A DNA stretch of 64,000 nt from Chitinophagaceae bacterium (GCA_021151685.1 JAGKWS010000006.1:71803-135802); one strand, 5' to 3'. Shown: positions 56,869 through 64,000, counted from the stretch's first letter. Notes: generated from the sequence alone by a model not told the origin. Numbers and translations: made by a program.

Positions 56869-56871
56869 GCC

Positions 56872-56892
56872 TGGAGGTTTTAATTACCTCCA
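56872..56892 (-). promoter_or_regulatory. Leader hairpin directly before paralogue 2 start
   Basis: TGGAGGT and ACCTCCA arms (7 bp) with a 7-nt A/T loop, 3 nt from the ATG. It could hide or expose the start; role unproven. Confidence 0.35.
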
Positions 56893-57027
56893 ATTTAGAA
56901 AGAATAAATGTATAAATAAAAATTTATTTGTGGCACACTTTTTGCTTTCCTGTTGCTCCAGATGATTAACTGTAAGTAAATCAAACAATTGCAATTACTG
57001 CTTGTCTGAATAAAAATTTTGCATTGC

Positions 57028-57609
57028 TTACGTGGTGCGCTCTGTAAGCCACTTCGGTACTGGTAGTGGTTCAAATTGCAGCATCATTTCCAGCAATTCA
57101 TCGGGCGAGCTGCTCATCAGCAGCGATTGGTTGGTGCATTCTTCCAGAAAACCCTCTGTTACCATATTGCCACATAGTGCTTTCAGGGCCTCGTAATAGC
57201 CATTCACATTCAGCAGACCTATGGGTTTGCGATGCAGGCCCAGCTGGCCCCACGTCAGCATCTCGAAGAGTTCTTCCATAGTACCCCAGCCACCGGGTAG
57301 GGTAATGACCCCATCGCACATGCGGTTCATAATCAGTTTGCGCTCATGCATGGTATCTACAGTTATCAGTTCTGTAAGGCCCTCATGTACTATCTCGCGT
57401 GTTTTCAGAAAGGTGGGTATTACCCCCGTTACCTTGCCACCCTGTTGCAGGGCACCATCGGCCACGGCCCCCATGATGCCTACGCGGGCACCACCATACA
57501 CTACCTCTATACCACGGGCAGCCAACATGCTGCCTACCTCCCAACCTGCCTCGCGGTACACCTCGTTATAGCCTTCAGAGGCTCCGCAAAAAACTGCAAT
57601 TCTTTTCAT
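57028..57609 (-). CDS. LOG-family protein (TIGR00730 type)
   Basis: 193 residues. Rossmann fold: IAVFCGASEGYNEVY at the N-terminus, EVVYGGARVGIMGAVADGAL, and the signature ITLPGGWGTMEELFEMLTWGQLGLH (~95-120), with ERKLIMNRMCDG before it. LOG enzymes cleave cytokinin riboside monophosphate or related nucleotides; the bacterial substrate is often unknown. A TAAATTTG box on the minus strand (57634-57641) lies 24 nt before the ATG. Confidence 0.9.
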   Translation of the reverse strand: MKRIAVFCGASEGYNEVYREAGWEVGSMLAARGIEVVYGGARVGIMGAVADGALQQGGKVTGVIPTFLKTREIVHEGLTELITVDTMHERKLIMNRMCDGVITLPGGWGTMEELFEMLTWGQLGLHRKPIGLLNVNGYYEALKALCGNMVTEGFLEECTNQSLLMSSSPDELLEMMLQFEPLPVPKWLTERTT

Positions 57610-57633
57610 AGGCTTTTACATTGTTGTAGCTAC

Positions 57634-57641
57634 CAAATTTA
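57634..57641 (-). promoter_or_regulatory. -7 box TAAATTTG of the LOG-family gene
   Basis: TAnnTTTG match on the minus strand, 24 nt before the ATG at 57609. Confidence 0.5.
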
Positions 57642-57733
57642 TGCCACAGATTGTGAGTTGCATATTTACTACAATTATTTAACGATTGAGTATCCCGCAG
57701 CAAAGAGCCTTTTGTAATAAGATACAATACGCT

Positions 57734-57741
57734 TACTTTTG
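57734..57741 (+). promoter_or_regulatory. -7 box TACTTTTG of tRNA-Arg
   Basis: TAnnTTTG match 30 nt upstream of the first tRNA base. Confidence 0.55.
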
Positions 57742-57771
57742 CACCCGTCAGCGGCGCAAAAGCCCCTGTAT

Positions 57772-57843
57772 GGTCTCATAGTTCAATGGATAGAATAGAA
57801 GTTTCCTAAACTTTTGATACAGGTTCGATTCCTGTTGAGACTA
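57772..57843 (+). tRNA. tRNA-Arg (CCT)
   Basis: 72 nt cloverleaf, intact. Acceptor GGTCTCA pairs TGAGACT (one G-U), D stem GTTC/GAAT, anticodon loop TTCCTAA (anticodon CCT, reading AGG), T arm ACAGG-TTCGATT-CCTGT, discriminator A, CCA not encoded. Its 3' part, from the D loop onward, is repeated downstream at 58387-58445 and 59833-59891, so this gene is the attachment site of a small island. Confidence 0.93.
57782..57840 (+). repeat. tRNA-Arg 3' direct repeat, copy 1 (attachment site within tRNA)
   Basis: 59 nt, from the D loop to the acceptor stem of the intact tRNA. Identical to 58387-58445; after one mismatch five more bases (TACTC) agree. This is the left border of the first module. Confidence 0.85.
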
Positions 57844-57880
57844 CTCAGAAATATTGAATCTACACGGTAAATCTTCTGCC

Positions 57881-58087
57881 ATGAAAATTTTGTTGGAAGT
57901 AAAAGACAGCAAGGCAGTTTTTTTTATTGAACTACTAAAGAGTTTCTCTTTTGTAAAAGCGAAGCCACTAACGCCTTACAAAGCCAAAATACTGGAAGAC
58001 GTAGCACAGGCTGTAGAGGAAATGAACCTCATAAAGAAAGGAAAGCTTAAAGGACGTAACGCCGAAGACCTTTTCGATGAGTTATAG
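57881..58087 (+). CDS. Antitoxin-like protein paired with the RelE-family toxin
   Basis: 68 residues from ATG 57881 (MKILLEVKDSKAVFFIELLKSF). Short, charged and helical with a C-terminal acidic end (KGRNAEDLFDEL), the usual build of a type II antitoxin whose tail wraps the toxin. The toxin gene starts inside it (11-bp overlap), which favours coupled translation. It begins only 38 bp after the tRNA, inside the module. An in-frame TTG 27 bp upstream is less likely. Confidence 0.75.
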   Translation: MKILLEVKDSKAVFFIELLKSFSFVKAKPLTPYKAKILEDVAQAVEEMNLIKKGKLKGRNAEDLFDEL

Positions 58088-58403
58088 TATCATCACCGTT
58101 CCCCGTTTCGAGAAAGAAATAAAGCGACTTGCTAAAAAGTATCACTCGCTGAGAGACGAGTATATAACATTGGTAACCTCTCTGAAAGAGAACCCCATAC
58201 AGGGAACAGAATTGGGTAATGGATGTTACAAAATTCGGATAGCTATCGCATCAAAAGGTAAAGGTAAGTCTGGTGGAGCAAGGGTGATAACCTGTGTAAA
58301 GATAATTGACGAGACAGTGTACCTGCTCACAATATTTGACAAGAGCGAATCAGAAAATATTTCAGACAAAGAACTACAGGAATTGCTTCAATGGATAGAA
58401 TAG
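58077..58403 (+). CDS. RelE/ParE-superfamily toxin, C-terminus encoded in the tRNA-derived repeat
   Basis: 108 residues. RelE fold signs: ITVPRFEKEIKRLAKKYHSLRDEY, LGNGCYKIRIAIASKGKGKSGGARVITCVK, and VYLLTIFDKSESENISDKELQELLQ. RelE-type toxins are mRNA interferases that act on the ribosome; the GKSGGARVI core fits. The gene overlaps the antitoxin by 11 bp. The last four residues (QWIE) and the stop codon lie entirely within the 59-nt copy of tRNA-Arg that begins at 58387. Confidence 0.85.
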   Translation: MSYSIITVPRFEKEIKRLAKKYHSLRDEYITLVTSLKENPIQGTELGNGCYKIRIAIASKGKGKSGGARVITCVKIIDETVYLLTIFDKSESENISDKELQELLQWIE

Positions 58404-58445
58404 AAGTTTCCTAAACTTTTGATACAGGTTCGATTCCTGTTGAGA
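58387..58445 (+). repeat. tRNA-Arg 3' direct repeat, copy 2
   Basis: Identical over 59 nt to 57782-57840. It lacks the 5' acceptor half, so it is not a working tRNA. It marks the right border of the 57.8-58.4 kb toxin-antitoxin module; perfect identity suggests a recent or active insertion. Confidence 0.88.
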
Positions 58446-58553
58446 GTACTCCGCACAAAAGGCAATCATTTATTTGATTGGCTTTTGGGTTTGTACAAGT
58501 GAGATACTTGCAGGCTATGGAACAATGTGCAAAACTTGGAGCTGTGAATGGTT

Positions 58554-58910
58554 TCAAGCCCTATAAATTTCTCTTACCTTATCGGTAAAGCTTCTAACAA
58601 GGTTAGGGTCATCAGTTCTATTTATTTCTGTAATCACTCTATGATATAGGTTATCAGCTTCATTGAGACCATAGGGAATACCAATATTGGGTTTAGAAAT
58701 GTTGTTTAACGCCGTTTGTATCCCTTCTTTATCTACTGTTGATGTTTTTGCAGTCTGTGTCGTTTGCATTAATATTTGCTTTGCCAATCCAGACTTATAA
58801 CCAGCTTTATAAATCAAAATGGGAATCAAGATGAAAAACACACCTACAATAACAAATAGTATCATTAGTTCTAAAGAGTTCGGCATACCGATTAATAAAA
58901 GTGTTTGCAT
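58554..58910 (-). CDS. Small membrane protein, family not recognised
   Basis: 118 residues. One strong hydrophobic segment near the N-terminus (LELMILFVIVGVFFILIPILIYKAG, ~13-37), then a soluble, mostly helical tail of ~80 residues (TSTVDKEGIQTALNNISK...NEADNLYHRVITEINRTDDPNLVRSF). The start may be Met1 or Met9. It lies between tRNA copies 2 and 3 and is A/T-rich like the rest of that module, so it is probably part of a mobile insert. Function unknown. Confidence 0.55.
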   Translation of the reverse strand: MQTLLLIGMPNSLELMILFVIVGVFFILIPILIYKAGYKSGLAKQILMQTTQTAKTSTVDKEGIQTALNNISKPNIGIPYGLNEADNLYHRVITEINRTDDPNLVRSFTDKVREIYRA

Positions 58911-59209
58911 AATGAATTTGTGTTTGCTTCAATGAAATAATTGCTACATAAAGCAATGAAAATTCCAAATATATTCAAATATATCAAGTAGCTCTGCACT
59001 AATATGAATATTTTTTTAAGTAAAGATATCGCTATTATAGGCTTAATTATAAGCTTAGTTTCTTCGCTATTCGATAAATTTTCATCAAATCCACAAAGAT
59101 CAGGTTCGACATTTCTCCTGTAGAGCCGGCATGCCCTTAGTACTCAATTATGCAACAGGTACTTGGCTACAGCAACAAGAAGCCGTTCTGAGAACGAGAT
59201 ATATTGACG

Positions 59210-59239
59210 GTTCCGGATGCTCTTCGGAACATCCGGAAC
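59210..59239. repeat. 30-nt dyad element E1
   Basis: Perfect 10-bp arms (GTTCCGGATG / CATCCGGAAC) around a 10-nt loop. Related elements are at 59679-59708 and 59804-59833. Confidence 0.6.
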
Positions 59240-59328
59240 AACATGTTTTTTTGTTGGGTCGAAACGAGACCTTGGACCAGTGAGGGAATACCGATTTTCT
59301 CTACATTTAATGGATTTTGTATACTCTC

Positions 59329-59667
59329 ATGAAAGAAACATATGAGCAATTAGCACTTGAGGCCATCGCAGTTTTGAATAGTATTAAAATTAAGGTCAAT
59401 AGTGAAACTGACATAGTTTGGACACGATTTGACAGTGTTAGCGAATTGATGGCCTGCTTAGATAATTATATTGCACGAATCAATAATTCTGACAAAAGTG
59501 TCTATAAAGACTTGCAATATGAATTTCTTCCTACTTCCTCTCTTCATGAATTGTCGATTTCTAATGGGTGGGGGGGAGAATTCGTAGACATTGCGGCACA
59601 ATACGATGAGATTTACGTCAAGGTCACTCAGCATCTTTGGTTGTTAGGTATTCATATATCTGATTAA
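59329..59667 (+). CDS. Hypothetical protein between dyad elements
   Basis: 112 residues from ATG 59329 (MKETYEQLALEAIAVLNSI). No signal peptide or membrane segment; acidic, mixed helix and strand (FDSVSELMACLDNYIARINNSDKS, NGWGGEFVDIAAQYDEIYVKV). I do not recognise it; the look resembles small immunity or accessory proteins, but that is only an impression. Flanked by E1 (89 bp upstream) and E2 (11 bp downstream). Confidence 0.6.
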   Translation: MKETYEQLALEAIAVLNSIKIKVNSETDIVWTRFDSVSELMACLDNYIARINNSDKSVYKDLQYEFLPTSSLHELSISNGWGGEFVDIAAQYDEIYVKVTQHLWLLGIHISD

Positions 59668-59678
59668 ATTCCCCCCGT

Positions 59679-59708
59679 TGTCCGGTTGCCCTTCAGAACA
59701 TCCCGAAC
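59679..59708. repeat. 30-nt dyad element E2 (degenerate)
   Basis: TGTCCGGTTG-10-CATCCCGAAC: right 10-mer differs from E1 at one base and left at three, so pairing is partly lost. The longer stretch 59689-59713 matches 59220-59244 at 22 of 25 bases. Confidence 0.5.
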
Positions 59709-59803
59709 AACATCTATGTAAAGCGTATTCACATTTCTCCTATTTCTTCGGATAAAACAATTAATTTTGCAGCGTGAATGCCGTTGCAGGTAGATTTTTT
59801 AAT

Positions 59804-59833
59804 GTTCAGGATGTGCTCAGAAACATCTCAGAC
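59804..59833. repeat. 30-nt dyad element E3, abutting tRNA copy 3
   Basis: GTTCAGGATG-10-CATCTCAGAC: same 10-10-10 layout as E1 with several changes. Its last base is the first base of tRNA copy 3. Confidence 0.45.
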
Positions 59834-59891
59834 AATGAATAGAATACAAGGTTCCTAAATTTTTGATACAGTTTCGATTCCTGTTGAGACT
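59833..59891 (+). repeat. tRNA-Arg 3' direct repeat, copy 3 (diverged)
   Basis: Aligns without gaps to 57784-57842 of tRNA-Arg with 5 mismatches in 59 bases, and keeps the GAGACT acceptor end that copy 2 has altered. It is the outer right border of the island and the oldest copy by divergence. Not a working tRNA. Confidence 0.8.
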
Positions 59892-59987
59892 CATAAAATA
59901 GGGGAGTGGGGCGCAGAACGTGTCCCGTTTTTTTTGCAAGCTTGATGCAGGTTGTCTCCTCGCACGGTCGCCACAAACCAACAGAGA

Positions 59988-60419
59988 ATGAAAAAGATAA
60001 TAGGCTACAGAAAATTATTGGGTGTAAACGAGCAGGCTACCTTGCTGACCCTGAAAACCGTATACAGGAACCTGATAAAAGAATGGCATCCCGACAAGTT
60101 TGTAGAGCAGGAAGATAAAGACAGGTGCGAAGCTAAAAGCAGACACATCATTGAAGCCTATCACTTTCTGGTGAGTATAGCACCCGAGACAAGGGCGCAG
60201 ACATTGGATGCATTCAACCAAACAATTGCCACCGCAGGCATTGCCGATTTTGAATACAAAGACGAAACTTTGGTTATCAACTTTGCCGACCAAACCAGCT
60301 ACGAGTGGTTTGGTATCCCCAAAGCATTGTATGTAAAAATGGTAAACGCACCTGCATTGGGCCGGTTTGCCCGCAGGCACATCTATACTTCATTTCCTTA
60401 TAGGGTAGTGAGTAAGTAA
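59988..60419 (+). CDS. J-domain protein with C-terminal KTSC domain
   Basis: 143 residues from ATG 59988. N-terminal J domain with the HPD motif (YRKLLGVNEQATLLTLKTVYRNLIKEWHPDKFVEQ, HPD at ~33-35), so it should stimulate an Hsp70 (DnaK). The C-terminal ~65 residues are a KTSC domain (LVINFADQTSYEWFGIPKALYVKMVNAPALGRFARRHIYTSFPYRVV), a small fold often found next to nucleic-acid or ribosome-related proteins. The pairing of the two is the notable point. First gene to the right of the tRNA-Arg island. Confidence 0.8.
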   Translation: MKKIIGYRKLLGVNEQATLLTLKTVYRNLIKEWHPDKFVEQEDKDRCEAKSRHIIEAYHFLVSIAPETRAQTLDAFNQTIATAGIADFEYKDETLVINFADQTSYEWFGIPKALYVKMVNAPALGRFARRHIYTSFPYRVVSK

Positions 60420-61248
60420 TGGTTTTGCCAGCCCTATATCAAGGATTGTTTGTAATAGTTGGCTTGGGTGTTTTTGGGGGGTAACTAACCCCTACAGCAA
60501 CCATCACAACAAAACCAACATACAAGTTTATCAATCCCATGAAACAGAGTTTTCTTCTTAATGATATTACTGATTAACGCAAGCCAAACGCTTGTGTTAA
60601 TCAGTTTTTATTGTAGATGTTACTTATGTATATTTTAGTTGTTATTTTTATGCGATGCGAGTTTGTTGACGGGGTGGATGGTTTTTGAGGTGCAGCCAAC
60701 GCGTCTTTTTTGCTCTGGCAATATCCTTAGCAACTGTTGTTCCAACCTTTAGGCATTTTACAGATGCAAATGCACAAGCCCCACTATCATCTATACACCA
60801 AATGATTCACCAATTTATAGTATGGCTGTATAAATATATTTAGTGCCTTTAAAGACTGGCTCTAATGTGAGATGTAATGGTGGTTGTTTTTGATGCAAGA
60901 GAGACCAGGCAATAACTGAAAACATATTCTTTTATCGGCAACAAATATTGTGTACGCCTCGTATTGGCGGTGCTACCACAGCAAGAAGCGGGCACAGCCC
61001 CCATCACTATACGATGCGTACGAAGAGAGTGAAAGTAAGGAGGAGCCACTTTACCACCAAGAATACCTACCACAAGTGCAAAATAGTGCGCCGGCACTCT
61101 AAATGTTTGCTTTTACCTACATCAAACTCCGGTATTTTCTGCAATCATGCATAGCATAGCAGCTGGGGTTTCGGGTGGCTGTGTTACTTTTTATTCTCCA
61201 TCAAACAAGTTGCATTGTTACTCCGTCATATATGACAAACACCGCCTC
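60420..61248. other. 0.8-kb stretch without a convincing gene
   Basis: Holds a strong hairpin at 60570-60604 (listed), a GGGGGTAACTAACCCC dyad near 60477-60494, and A/T-rich spacer. Frames on both strands at 60849-61154 have poor codon character and no recognisable family; I do not call them. Confidence 0.5.
60570..60604 (+). terminator. Hairpin with T run, 150 nt after the J-domain gene
   Basis: 15-bp arms 60570-60584 and 60590-60604 (CTGATTAACGCAAGC / GCTTGTGTTAATCAG, one wobble), 5-nt loop, then TTTTT. Its distance from the gene leaves room for a small RNA ahead of it. Confidence 0.7.
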
Positions 61249-62880
61249 ATGTTAAAAAATCTCTTGCTATTATTGACTTTTGCTTTTTATGGCTCGGCGG
61301 CTATTGCCCAGCCGTCTCCATTTATTCCCGATAGCACATGGGGGCAGTATGGCATTGCAAAGCCCAGTACCAATTCATCAACCATTTGGATACACCAATT
61401 TCAGGGATCGGTATTGCAGCCCGATGGCAAATTGATTTTGGCCGGTACGGGCAATTTCCAGAATACACTCGAACTGGTTCGTTTCGACACTACCGGAGCC
61501 CTCGACACCTCATTTAACCATACCGGGTTCAATAATGTGGCAGCAAACGGCACCTACCCATGGATATTCAATAATATTCGCGTTACCACAACCGGCGACA
61601 TTGTGGTTGCTTTCTCCAGTTCCAATCCCGGTAATATGCGCTTGTCTACCATGTGCTTCAAGCCAGACGGCACACTGAAAACAACCTATGGCATAAGCGG
61701 CAAAGCAGATGTGGGTACCTCGGTAGCCGGTATAATCATCTCTATGACCGCCATGGATATGCAGGCCGATGGCAAAGTGGTACTGGCGGGTGGCGGCCCG
61801 GGAGGGTCTTTGCCCTACCGATATGTACTGACAAGGCTGAAAACCAATGGCACCATAGACTCTACGTTTGGCACCAATGGATTGGTCTTTTGCCCCTACC
61901 TAACTGCCGGAACACGTAGTGTGCCCATCTATGGCTTGAAGGTGCAGGCCGATGGAAAAATAGTATGCGCTGCCGAGATGCCAGGCACCACTGGCAGCAG
62001 CGATACCATAGCACTGATACGCTATAAAACCAACGGCACACTCGACTCGGCCTTTGGTACTGATGGATTGGTACAATACCCGCACAAATTCCGCACCGGT
62101 GCAGTGCAGATAAACGCTGCCGGAGAAATATACCTGCTGGGTACCAACTTTACAGACACCTTTCTTATCAAAAAATTTGATGCCACCGGCAATATCATTA
62201 CCAGCTTTGGTACTGCAGGCACGGTGACTGTTGGCACCACTTTTGGCAGTGCATTTATAGATACCGGCAACATTTTTCAATACTATGGTCGATTTGTACT
62301 ACAGAGCGATGGACGCATGATAGTGGCAGGCAGCTCTGATGCCAGCGACACCAGCGACTATAGGGTATGCAGGCTAATGCCGGATGGTGCGCTTGATACA
62401 GTTTTTGCCCCCGGCGGTGTCATGACTATCAAACACAACAAGCCCGACTATTGCACCAATGTGCTGGTACAACCCAACGGCAAAATACTGCTTACCGGCT
62501 ACTCCCGCGCAGGGTTGGCCACCTTCGATTCTTGTTCGGGTTTTGTGATGCGGTTTTGCGACACCACCAAGCCGCTGCCACCTACTACAGGCATACAAAA
62601 TGGGGCCACAAGCCTGTCGGGCATTGTATACCCCAACCCATCGGGCAATGGTACATTCAAGTGGCAATACAACAACCCCGGTGCGGCTACAAGTACCGCC
62701 TATATTATTACCAATTGTGCAGGTGTGGTAGTGCAGCAAGGACACTTTACAGCCAATACCGGCAGCGGGCATGTAACGCTCGCTCTTGGCAGCGAACAAC
62801 CCGATGGTTTGTACATCCTCCGTTTGTCTACCCCCAATACAGTGGTAACCGCAAAGCTGCTGAAGATGCGGCAGGAATAG
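61249..62880 (+). CDS. Delta-60 repeat protein with T9SS sorting domain
   Basis: 543 residues from ATG 61249 with signal peptide (KNLLLLLTFAFYGSAAIAQ); an upstream 34-codon extension is discarded. Seven or so delta-60 repeats of ~55 residues with the core LQPDGKLILAGTG...LVRFDTTGALDTSFN / ADGKIVCAAEM...LIRYKTNGTLDSAFGTDG. T9SS type A tail: GIVYPNPSGNGTFKWQY...ITNCAGVVVQQG, DGLYILRLSTPNTVVTAKLLK. A secreted propeller-like protein; ligand unknown. Confidence 0.87.
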   Translation: MLKNLLLLLTFAFYGSAAIAQPSPFIPDSTWGQYGIAKPSTNSSTIWIHQFQGSVLQPDGKLILAGTGNFQNTLELVRFDTTGALDTSFNHTGFNNVAANGTYPWIFNNIRVTTTGDIVVAFSSSNPGNMRLSTMCFKPDGTLKTTYGISGKADVGTSVAGIIISMTAMDMQADGKVVLAGGGPGGSLPYRYVLTRLKTNGTIDSTFGTNGLVFCPYLTAGTRSVPIYGLKVQADGKIVCAAEMPGTTGSSDTIALIRYKTNGTLDSAFGTDGLVQYPHKFRTGAVQINAAGEIYLLGTNFTDTFLIKKFDATGNIITSFGTAGTVTVGTTFGSAFIDTGNIFQYYGRFVLQSDGRMIVAGSSDASDTSDYRVCRLMPDGALDTVFAPGGVMTIKHNKPDYCTNVLVQPNGKILLTGYSRAGLATFDSCSGFVMRFCDTTKPLPPTTGIQNGATSLSGIVYPNPSGNGTFKWQYNNPGAATSTAYIITNCAGVVVQQGHFTANTGSGHVTLALGSEQPDGLYILRLSTPNTVVTAKLLKMRQE

Positions 62881-62906
62881 TTGGGCTCAGAGCCAAACAC
62901 TTGCCT

Positions 62907-63071
62907 ACTCGTACCACACAGGCTGTCGACAGTTTGTAACTGGCGTAGAAAGAAAACAAAGTACTGGCGCGAGTCTGTAGCGCAAGCCCATGTGCGCTGG
63001 CCGACTCGTGCCACACCAACTGCCCACAGTTTGTAACTGGCGCAGAATGAAAACAAAGCACTGGCGCGAGT
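62907..63071. repeat. Duplicated 68-bp REP-like element
   Basis: Copies 62907-62974 and 63004-63071, spaced 97 bp. Each starts ACTCGTnCCACAC and ends CTGGCGCGAGT, forming terminal inverted repeats, and has the inner hairpin CAGTT-TGT-AACTG. The 29-bp spacer has its own dyad AGCGCA/TGCGCT. The GTT-TGT-AAC apex is the same as in the hairpins at 3733-3779. Confidence 0.7.
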
Positions 63072-63099
63072 CGGCACTACTTAGCAGGAATGTCAAGCC

Positions 63100-63945
63100 C
63101 TATTTTCCAGACTGATAAGAACCCACAGCTTCTACTCCCTTTTCTGAAAACTTCAATATTTCAGTTGTTATCGGGTGTCCAGAATGTTTGAATTCATTGA
63201 GCACAGTTGCTCCCAGTTTTTCTGAAAAGAACTTGAAATCTTTCTCAGAAAATATGTAGCAAAAATCTCTTACCGGAATTACTGCGTGAAAAGGAAAACC
63301 AATATCTTTCTTTATTTTTTCCTTTGTGGACGGCGCAAACAACAGTGCTGCTTTTAGCGTTTCATCGTCTGTTACAAACCTTGCGAGTGCATGATGCTCA
63401 ATTGTGTCGAATACAATTTGAGATTTTTGTAAAAGCTTTTCGCCATTTATTTCGGCTTGTTTCTTCAGATCCGACTCAGATATATTCCATGCCTTCAAAT
63501 CAGATTTGCTTATCCAAATAAAATTTTTCTGAGTACTGATTCCATATATTTTTTCTACGTTGTCAGTTACCTTCTCATGAACATTTTCTGCAAAATCATA
63601 ATCAGAGGGAAATAAAGAAATATAAGCACTATCTTTTATATCATTCCATGACTTGATTTTGTCAACGGTGGCAAAATCTAATGAAGACACATAGTGTGCG
63701 ATAATGGTAGTGTCGTGTTCCCTTTCAAAATCTCTCCTCATGTTTTCTAAACTAATTTTCAACGGAGATGCCTTTACCTGAACATGCACGATTCCTGCTC
63801 CATCAAGGGAGTCAATTTTTATCCCAGCTTTTTGCAACTGTCTTCTGAATTCGTCAAGAACAAAATCCTCTTTGAGGTTACTTGCGCAGCCCCATAAGAT
63901 GACCAGTATTGACGTAATAAAGGTTACAGGTATGAAACGGCTCAT
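63100..63945 (-). CDS. Lipoprotein with DUF1444-like domain
   Basis: 281 residues. Lipoprotein signal FITSILVILWGCAS (Cys ~20). From ~85 the text reads like the DUF1444/YtpQ family: VEKIYGISTQKNFIWISKSDLKAWNISESDLKKQAEIN, GFPFHAVIPVRDFCYIF, HPITTEILKFSEKGVEAV. DUF1444 proteins have no firm function. A lipid anchor is unusual for the family. A/T-rich, at the window edge; no partner seen. Confidence 0.68.
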   Translation of the reverse strand: MSRFIPVTFITSILVILWGCASNLKEDFVLDEFRRQLQKAGIKIDSLDGAGIVHVQVKASPLKISLENMRRDFEREHDTTIIAHYVSSLDFATVDKIKSWNDIKDSAYISLFPSDYDFAENVHEKVTDNVEKIYGISTQKNFIWISKSDLKAWNISESDLKKQAEINGEKLLQKSQIVFDTIEHHALARFVTDDETLKAALLFAPSTKEKIKKDIGFPFHAVIPVRDFCYIFSEKDFKFFSEKLGATVLNEFKHSGHPITTEILKFSEKGVEAVGSYQSGK

Positions 63946-64000
63946 AATTTCTAATAAACTACTCTGTTACACAAAATACTAAAAAGAGTATCAATAGTTC

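Noticed and set aside
59101..59125. Possible fourth tRNA-Arg fragment (CAGGTTCGAC then CCTGTAGAG)
   Set aside because: It needs a 4-nt gap and matches only the T arm; T-arm-like text occurs by chance. Kept only as a weak hint.
59167..59349. 60-residue minus-strand frame
   Set aside because: It spans the E1 dyad and the start of the better-supported plus-strand gene at 59329.
59210..59713. Integron attC sites around the gene at 59329
   Set aside because: The dyads lack the GTTRRRY and RYYYAAC core sites, and no integron integrase is present.
60849..61154. Short frames on both strands (82 and 68 residues)
   Set aside because: They overlap each other, show poor codon character and no recognisable motif or conserved start context.

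Overview
The window reads as chromosomal DNA of a member of the Bacteroidota, most likely of the Chitinophagaceae/Chitinophagales type. The signs are a SusC/SusD pair followed by a small surface lipoprotein, five proteins with type IX secretion (T9SS) C-terminal sorting domains, a fused SecDF, a DUF4290 protein, a bacterial geranylgeranylglyceryl-phosphate-type synthase, no clear Shine-Dalgarno sites, and many copies of the Bacteroidota -7 promoter box TAnnTTTG. Most of it is ordinary housekeeping DNA. Three accessory zones stand out by base composition or content.

Layout. 1-7.8 kb: end of an M28 peptidase, DUF4290 protein, prenyl-glyceryl-phosphate synthase, tRNA-Met, a gene-poor stretch with REP-like hairpins, two membrane/secreted hypotheticals, a methyltransferase, an omega-amidase, a GNAT acetyltransferase and a T9SS protein. 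7.9-11.8 kb: a 1287-residue SF1 helicase with a Vsr-like nuclease tail, a probable defence gene. 11.8-17.3 kb: an SPFH/zinc-ribbon pair, MsrB, and an Ig-repeat T9SS protein. 17.3-23.0 kb: an accessory block with three G/T-rich ~170-190 bp imperfect repeats and a 1515-residue Avs-like STAND NTPase with an Mrr-like nuclease N-terminus.

23.2-38.9 kb: M16 peptidase, pheS, secDF, a glycan-export cluster (GT2, FkbM methyltransferase, GT9, flippase), DUF3108 and lysylphosphatidylglycerol-synthase-like membrane proteins, ruvC, and an orphan response regulator. 38.9-57.6 kb: a 56-residue membrane protein overlapping a MutS-like ATPase gene, the SusC/SusD/lipoprotein operon, thyA, a TPR lipoprotein plus rpe, a TonB-dependent receptor, a Fur-type regulator, glmM, two paralogous NHL-propeller T9SS proteins, and a LOG-family protein.

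57.7-59.9 kb is a small nested island in tRNA-Arg(CCT). The intact tRNA is followed by an antitoxin/RelE-like toxin pair, an exact 59-nt copy of the tRNA 3' part, two hypothetical genes with three related 30-nt dyads, and a third, diverged tRNA 3' copy. The last four codons and the stop codon of the toxin gene lie inside the tRNA-derived repeat. No integrase is present. The window ends with a J-domain/KTSC protein, a delta-60 repeat T9SS protein, a duplicated 68-bp REP-like element and a DUF1444-like lipoprotein.

All family assignments come from reading motifs by eye; no database search was run. The best candidates for something not yet described are the tRNA-Arg toxin module whose att repeat encodes the toxin C-terminus, the repeat array beside the Avs-like gene, and the leaderless promoter geometry shared by at least six genes.
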